The notes under the pieces: model-generated | What the model saw: only the letters and a program-made list of their open reading frames with translations | What the model was told of the DNA's origin: nothing | The model's database searches: none | Part shown: positions 50,996 to 55,985 of the stretch, in pieces | How positions within the stretch are numbered: position 1 is the stretch's first letter | Layout: the number at the start of each line of letters is the position of its first letter | Translations under genes and position numbers: made by a program | Source: Bacteroidota bacterium | GTDB lineage: Bacteria; Bacteroidota; Bacteroidia; J057; JAJTIE01 | Assembly (NCBI GenBank): GCA_019638695.1 | Contig: JAHBTG010000012.1 | Span: forward strand, 1 to 55,985 | Length of the DNA stretch: 55,985 bases | Reading direction: 5' to 3'

Positions 50996-51886
50996 TTAGC
51001 TGATCACTTCTGATAATATCTTGTGCCAGTACACTTGCCAGGTGTTCATCAGCAGCATGGCGCGTGTCATGGGCCCCACGCCGCCGGGTACCGGTGTGTA
51101 GGCAGATGCTTTCTGGCCCACGTCTTCCAGCTGCACATCTCCCACCAGCCGGAAGCCTGTCTTGCGGCTGGCGTCCGGCACCCGGTGCATGCCCACATCA
51201 ATGACCACTGCTCCGGGTTTGACCATATCTGCCGAGATAAACTCCTGTTTGCCGGCAGCCACTATCAGGATATCTGCCTGCAGGCAGTACGCCTTGAGAT
51301 CGCGGGTATGGCTATGACACAGGGTGACGGTACAGTTCCCGGGTTCAGTATTGCGGCCCATGAGTATGGAAACGGGAGTGCCCACGATGTTGCTGCGGCC
51401 TATTACCACGCAATGTTTGCCCACGGTGGGGATCTGGTAGCGCCGCAGCAGCTCCATGATACCCGCAGGCGTGGCGGGCAGCACGGCGGATAATCCTTTG
51501 CTCATGCGCCCTATATTGATGGGATGGAAGCCGTCCACATCCTTGCCGGGTTGAATGGTCTCTATTACTTTACTTTCCTCAATATGCGCCGGTAAAGGCA
51601 GCTGCACGATGATGCCGTCAACGGCTTCATCCGCATTCAGCTCACCCAGCAGGTCCAGCAGCTCCTTCTCGGTAATATCGGCTGTCAGCCGGATATGGCG
51701 GCTCGTATAGCCCACTTCCTCACAGTCGCGCACCTTGTTATTGACATACACCTGGCTGGCCGGGTCTTCTCCCACCAGTATGGCTGCCAGGCAGGGCGGG
51801 CGCTTGCCTTTGGCCAGTTGCGCATCTACCCGTATCTTAAGTTCTTCGTAGATCTGCTTGCGCGTAAAATTACCGTCCAGTATCAT
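50996..51886 (-). CDS. folD: Bifunctional methylenetetrahydrofolate dehydrogenase/cyclohydrolase
   Basis: Interconverts methylene-, methenyl- and formyl-tetrahydrofolate. The 296-residue protein has the catalytic Tyr-x3-Lys in SQVYVNNK, the GIIVQLPLP and DVDGFHPINIGRM folate motifs, the NADP loop VIGRSNIVGTP and the C-terminal TPVPGGVGPMTRAML. The start MILDGNFTRKQIYEELK is standard. A -7 box (TAGTTTTG) lies four bases before the ATG, suggesting a near-leaderless message that continues into galE. Confidence 0.96.
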   Translation of the reverse strand: MILDGNFTRKQIYEELKIRVDAQLAKGKRPPCLAAILVGEDPASQVYVNNKVRDCEEVGYTSRHIRLTADITEKELLDLLGELNADEAVDGIIVQLPLPAHIEESKVIETIQPGKDVDGFHPINIGRMSKGLSAVLPATPAGIMELLRRYQIPTVGKHCVVIGRSNIVGTPVSILMGRNTEPGNCTVTLCHSHTRDLKAYCLQADILIVAAGKQEFISADMVKPGAVVIDVGMHRVPDASRKTGFRLVGDVQLEDVGQKASAYTPVPGGVGPMTRAMLLMNTWQVYWHKILSEVIS

Positions 51887-51890
51887 AATG

Positions 51891-51898
51891 CAAAACTA
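51891..51898 (-). promoter_or_regulatory. -7 box upstream of folD
   Basis: TAGTTTTG on the minus strand, an exact TAnnTTTG, then CATT and the ATG. No good -33 TTG is present. Confidence 0.4.
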
Positions 51899-52112
51899 CA
51901 CCTATTTTTGAGGGATATGGCGGGAACCTCTTCCGGGCTCGGCGTTTGCCGCCGGGTCAGCGCCAGTAACTGCCGGCAGGGTTCTGCGCCCGGGCATCTG
52001 GCCGCAGCCCGCTATGTGCGAAGCTATAATACACATCTGCCATATCGTTGAAAAAAGGGGTTGGTGTATAAAAAACATAGCCAAACCAGGGCTTCTTTAC
52101 GGTGTGTATGGC

Positions 52113-52141
52113 TTGCAGCCACAAAAATGCCACTAACTTTG
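52113..52141 (+). promoter_or_regulatory. Promoter of the large PAS/GAF sensor gene
   Basis: TTG (52113-52115), 18 bases, TAACTTTG (52134-52141): an exact Bacteroidota -33/-7 pair. The 5' UTR of about 37 bases contains a hairpin (GCATTTC 52145-52151 with GAAATGC 52161-52167). Confidence 0.7.
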
Positions 52142-52184
52142 AAAGCATTTCATACGCGCTGAAATGCGCCCAACCCTGGCTGGC

Positions 52185-55100
52185 ATGAAGGTTAGTAGAT
52201 ACCCTATACTCCTCTTAATACTGCTCCCCCTGTTTTCCCTGGGTCTGGGAGGCTGGTACTATGTGCAGCACAGTACAGGCTTTGGAACGGTGGAGAGCAC
52301 CCTGGAAGATGACCGCCAGTTGCTGCTGCAACTGACCAAACTGCGCCAGCAGGTGCAGGAACAGATGGGGTTCCTGGAGAGTGAGATCATCCGTGCGCAG
52401 CTGGGGAGCGAGCAGAAGTTCGAGAGCGTTTTCTCACCCCGCACCTTTTCCCAGCGCGGGATAAGGGCCCTCTTTGAGCAGGATAAGGATGGCTTGCAGG
52501 ACCAGCCCGCGTTTGCCAAGCTGCTGAAGAACCTGGAGCGCTTTGTGCAGCAGTATGGAGAGATTAAGTTCTTCGATATTGCAGACCCCAAGGAGCGCAT
52601 GCGCCGTATACTGGAAGGCTACCAGCAGGGCGCCGTGCCACTGGCGCAGGATATCTATACTCAGATAGAACAACTGACGCTTCGCAAGCGCGAAGCTATG
52701 GACAAACGCCAGGCCGGGCTTGCCGAAGAGCGCATACAACTGCTCCTCATCACAGCCGGGATTGTAGGGCTTAGCCTCATCTTCAGCATCCTGTGTATGG
52801 TGCTCATCAGCGCCCGCATCAACAAGCCCCTGCGCCAGATGCTGCACCGCCTGGAAGACCGTCAGAAGCTCCAGGGGGGCAACCATGAACTGGGTACCTT
52901 GGCCTCGCACATTAACCGCATCCATACGGAGATATCCGCTGCCGAGCAGGCCGTAGACCAGGCCGCCAAAGGCCACGTGGATTTTGTGCTCAAGGAAGAC
53001 GCCCTCAATGAGCGCCAGTTATCCAGCCTTACCGAGCTCCGGACACGCCTGCGCCAGATGCAGGCCGACATCCAGACCCGTGAGAAAGAAGCCGCCCTGC
53101 ATCGCGATAAAGCCAAAGCATTTGAGCAGCAACTGGAAGAAACCCGCACCCTGCTGCAAGGGCAGCTGAATGCCCAGCAGCAATCCCTGGCCATGCTGGC
53201 GTTTAAACCGGACGGCAGCCTGCTCGAAGCCAATGAAACCCTCACCGAGCTCACCGGGATCCCTCTCGCAGAAATGCTGGACAGCCCGCAGGACTATGCC
53301 ATTACAGACGGCCCGCTGGCTGCCATGTGGAGCACCGTTACCAGTGGCGCTTCCTGGCGCGGCACTTTGCGGTTAAAGAGCCGTAAACATAACGCCGGCT
53401 TGTTGCTGGCTGCTGCTGCGTGCAAGCTCTCTACCGGTTCGGGTGATACCTATGTGCTGCTGGGTACGGACATTACCCGCCTGGGCGATGAAAAGGAAAG
53501 TGCCGAGGCACGCCTGCACCAGGCTACCCAGGACCTGGATGCCCAGCGGCGCGCCTTCCAGGAAACCACCGGTAAGCTGGAGGCCAGTAATCAGGAGCTT
53601 GCTCAGCACCGTACTCAGCTGGAGGTGGCGCAACAGGAACTGGTCCAGCGGCAGCAGATTCTCCAGGAAGCCCAGGAGCAGCTCGAGCGCAAGAACCAGG
53701 AGTTGCAAAGCGCCAGCGCTGCGGTGGACAGCGCTGTGAATGAGGCCGAACAGAATAAGGTATTGCTGGAGAAAATGCAGGCGGAACTGGGCACTGCACA
53801 ACAGGAACTGGATAAGGCCAATGACCAGGTGAAACAGGCCGAGCTTACCCTGACCTCCTACAACCAGGAGCACGAGGCCATACGGGCCAATTTTGAACGC
53901 CAGAAGCTACTGGAAAACCGCCTGGTGCAGCAACAGTCTGCCCTCCAGGAACTTACCCGTAACAAAGACCTGAAAGAAGGCAATGTGCGGGAAGCGGTGC
54001 GTAGCGTGACGGAAGCTACCGCTTATGCCCTGGACCAGACCCGTGTGGGGCTCTGGCTGTTTATGGAGAATGGCACCCGCATGCGCTGTCTGGATCTGTT
54101 TGACCGCGAGGCTATGCAGCATGCGCCCGGGCCCGACCTGCTGGAGAAGGATGTGGCGCTTTTCTTCCAGACGATCAAAAAAGAACCCGTGCTGGCGCCG
54201 GAAGACCCGCGCGCCCATGCTTCCACGGCCAACCTGTCCAGCGTTTACCTGGAACCTTTTAAGGTGCAGGGTATATTGGCGGCGGCCGTGCGGCTGGGAG
54301 GCAATCACGTGGGTATGCTCATGGTGGAACGCACCGACACCCCGCGGCCCTGGGCGCTGGATGAGCAGAACTTCTTGGTAGCAGTGGCAGATGTCGTCAG
54401 CCTGGCGCTGGAGCAGGGCAACCGCCGCGCTATGGAAGAAGAGCTGCGCATGACCCTGGAAGAAAGCCAGGCGCTGGAAGAAGAACTGCGCCAGAATGCG
54501 GAGGAGATCGAAGCCACCAACGAGGAAATGCGCCGCACCCAGGTGGAACTGCGCGGGCAGATAGCCGCCCTGAACAATGCGGCCATAGTCTCGGAAGCTA
54601 ACCTCGATGGCCGCATTACCTATGCGAATGAGGCCTTTATGGCCACTTATCGCTATGACCAGAAAGAAGTGCTGGGCAAGAACTACAATATCCTCAACAG
54701 CGGAGAACACGCCGCTGACTTCTGGCAGGAGCTTTGGGGCCGCATTACCCAGGGGCTGGTCTTCCAGGGCGAGATCTGCAACAAAGCCAAGGACGGGGAA
54801 ATCATCTGGACCAATATGACCATCACCCCTGTACTAGGTATGGATGGCACTCCCTACAAGTACATCAGCGTAGCCTTTAACATTACCGAGCGCAAGCTGC
54901 AGGAGAAGCAGATCCAGAGCGCGCTGGATATTGCCCTGGAGCAGGAGGAAATGCTGCGCCGCTCCTCTAATGAAATGGAGTCTGCCAACGAGGAGATGCG
55001 CCGCACCCAGCTGGAGCTGGCCGGGCAGATCAACGCACTCAATAACAGCTCCCTGGTCTTTGAGACGGATATCGAAGGCAATATTACCTATGCCAATAAT

Positions 55101-55985
55101 GCCCTGCTCCAGGTATCGGGATACCAGCAGGAGCACCTGATAGGCCAGAGCTACCAGATCCTGCGCTCCGGCCGCCAGCCGGAGGGGCTCTACCAGGAGC
55201 AGTGGAAGAGCATTCTCAATGGCAAGATATGGCGTGCAGAACTGGAGAACAGGCGCCATGACGGCAGCTATTTCTGGGCCGTGACCACTAGTACCCCCGT
55301 GCTCAATGAGAATGGAGAACCCGTGAAGATCATTCACGTCTTGTTCGATATCTCTGAACAGAAGCAGCAGGAGTTCCGCCTCAAGCGCCAGCAAACGGCA
55401 CTCTCCAGGCTAAGCCAGCACCCTGCCGTGAAAGAAGGGAATGTAGAAGACGCTTTCCTGGAGGTTACCCGCGTGGCCCGCGAAACGCTGGATGTTACCC
55501 GTGTGTCTGTATGGCTATTTGATGAAACTCACCAAAACCTTGTCTGCCGCACCTACAACCAGGAAGATGCGCACCTCTATGCAGAGGGGGCACAACTGGC
55601 CGTGGAGCTCTATCCCACCTATATTCATTCCCTGGAGAACGAGCGCATTGTAGCTGCCAGCGATGCCCTCAACGACCACCGTACCCGCGAGCTGGCGCCC
55701 GGCTTGCTGCAGCCCTCCGATATCCGTTCCATTATGGACTGCGTCATTACCGTGGGGCTGGATATCGTGGGCGTACTCAGTATTGAAAGCAAAGGCGTCC
55801 AGCGCATGTGGACCCTGGATGAACAGGGTTTTGCCAGCAGCATTGCCGAAACCGTGGGGCTGGTGCTGGAACAAAAAGAGCGTCTCTTTACCGACCGCCT
55901 CAAGGACGCCTACGCCCAGCTGGAGATCAAGAACCGGGATATTGCCCGCCAGAAAACCGAACTCGAGGAAACAACCGCCTGGCTC
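52185..55985 (+). CDS. Large multi-domain PAS/GAF membrane sensor (3' end beyond the window)
   Basis: An open frame of 1267 codons running off the window, start ATG at 52185 with a promoter upstream. Order seen: membrane helix (residues about 6-27), a periplasmic helical region (28-185), a second helix (186-208), cytoplasmic coiled coil, a divergent PAS (about 334-440), a long coiled coil (440-590), GAF (about 590-745), PAS (about 790-902), PAS (about 946-1062), GAF (about 1072-1226), then another coiled coil. The linkers before the two typical PAS domains share NEEMRRTQ and the phrase ALNN, also seen in the PAS-SpoIIE protein at 25763-27565. The output domain is outside the window; a kinase or SpoIIE phosphatase is likely. 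Confidence 0.9.
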   Translation, partial: MKVSRYPILLLILLPLFSLGLGGWYYVQHSTGFGTVESTLEDDRQLLLQLTKLRQQVQEQMGFLESEIIRAQLGSEQKFESVFSPRTFSQRGIRALFEQDKDGLQDQPAFAKLLKNLERFVQQYGEIKFFDIADPKERMRRILEGYQQGAVPLAQDIYTQIEQLTLRKREAMDKRQAGLAEERIQLLLITAGIVGLSLIFSILCMVLISARINKPLRQMLHRLEDRQKLQGGNHELGTLASHINRIHTEISAAEQAVDQAAKGHVDFVLKEDALNERQLSSLTELRTRLRQMQADIQTREKEAALHRDKAKAFEQQLEETRTLLQGQLNAQQQSLAMLAFKPDGSLLEANETLTELTGIPLAEMLDSPQDYAITDGPLAAMWSTVTSGASWRGTLRLKSRKHNAGLLLAAAACKLSTGSGDTYVLLGTDITRLGDEKESAEARLHQATQDLDAQRRAFQETTGKLEASNQELAQHRTQLEVAQQELVQRQQILQEAQEQLERKNQELQSASAAVDSAVNEAEQNKVLLEKMQAELGTAQQELDKANDQVKQAELTLTSYNQEHEAIRANFERQKLLENRLVQQQSALQELTRNKDLKEGNVREAVRSVTEATAYALDQTRVGLWLFMENGTRMRCLDLFDREAMQHAPGPDLLEKDVALFFQTIKKEPVLAPEDPRAHASTANLSSVYLEPFKVQGILAAAVRLGGNHVGMLMVERTDTPRPWALDEQNFLVAVADVVSLALEQGNRRAMEEELRMTLEESQALEEELRQNAEEIEATNEEMRRTQVELRGQIAALNNAAIVSEANLDGRITYANEAFMATYRYDQKEVLGKNYNILNSGEHAADFWQELWGRITQGLVFQGEICNKAKDGEIIWTNMTITPVLGMDGTPYKYISVAFNITERKLQEKQIQSALDIALEQEEMLRRSSNEMESANEEMRRTQLELAGQINALNNSSLVFETDIEGNITYANNALLQVSGYQQEHLIGQSYQILRSGRQPEGLYQEQWKSILNGKIWRAELENRRHDGSYFWAVTTSTPVLNENGEPVKIIHVLFDISEQKQQEFRLKRQQTALSRLSQHPAVKEGNVEDAFLEVTRVARETLDVTRVSVWLFDETHQNLVCRTYNQEDAHLYAEGAQLAVELYPTYIHSLENERIVAASDALNDHRTRELAPGLLQPSDIRSIMDCVITVGLDIVGVLSIESKGVQRMWTLDEQGFASSIAETVGLVLEQKERLFTDRLKDAYAQLEIKNRDIARQKTELEETTAWL

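Noticed and set aside
51887-52184. Possible tRNA or small RNA in the folD-sensor gap
   Set aside because: No cloverleaf, no GGTTCGA-type T-arm; only the promoter and a 5'-UTR hairpin are supported.

Overview
The window is a stretch of a GC-rich Bacteroidota chromosome, most likely from the Chitinophagales/Saprospirales side of the phylum. The evidence is: two cargo proteins with type IX secretion (T9SS) C-terminal signals (a gliding-motility/CHU_C type domain at 2191-7401 and a PNP-type sorting domain at 40790-41197), Bacteroidota-restricted families (DUF2480, DUF3078, S46 peptidase), a compact hisH-hisA-hisF-hisIE cluster, and promoters of the Bacteroidota type (TTG, 16-22 bases, TAnnTTTG). 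I saw no rRNA, tRNA, CRISPR, prophage or intact insertion sequence. Most of the window is ordinary core chromosome with accessory signalling and surface genes.

Layout. 1-10 kb: a secreted CocE-type hydrolase, a giant multi-domain T9SS adhesin-like protein, and a seven-helix membrane patatin. 10-10.67 kb: an island of hairpin repeats. 10.67-18.9 kb: an outer-membrane protein, a coupled psd/lipoprotein/glycosyltransferase operon, a DUF3078 protein, the histidine cluster and bioB. 19-25.5 kb: an S46 dipeptidyl-peptidase, a TPR protein with a degenerate SpoIIE-type phosphatase domain, a small lipoprotein, an orphan Rieske oxygenase and a small XRE regulator. 25.7-28.3 kb: a PAS-PAS-SpoIIE phosphatase followed by a second hairpin-repeat island. 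28.3-35.1 kb: DUF2480, an SPFH-SHOCT protein, typA, a strange alternating array of TTTAGTAA sites, a truncated and degenerate acyl-CoA synthetase, and a site-2 protease coupled to a 67-residue ORF. 35-41.2 kb: a WG-repeat/beta-propeller exported protein, DUF952, aspartate kinase and a frameshifted NHL-repeat T9SS cargo. 41.4-52 kb: lon, rbfA, an MsbA-like ABC transporter coupled to a PseB-like dehydratase, a divergent two-component system, galE and folD. 52.2 kb to the end: the first 1267 codons of a very large PAS/GAF sensor that runs off the window.

How the genes work together. Envelope building recurs (psd, heptosyltransferase-like GT9, MsbA-like exporter, PseB, GalE, outer-membrane proteins), as does stimulus-responsive signalling (histidine kinase/response regulator, PAS-SpoIIE phosphatase, TPR pseudophosphatase, PAS/GAF sensor). 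The strongest candidates for undescribed biology are non-coding. One is a 134/136-bp composite hairpin element present twice (10224-10357 and 27837-27972), whose outer stems differ between copies by changes that keep pairing, each followed by the same AT-rich hairpin. The other is an array of seven TTTAGTAA sites in strictly alternating orientation at 32071-32220. Among proteins, the TPR-pseudophosphatase and the truncated acyl-CoA-synthetase-like protein stand out.
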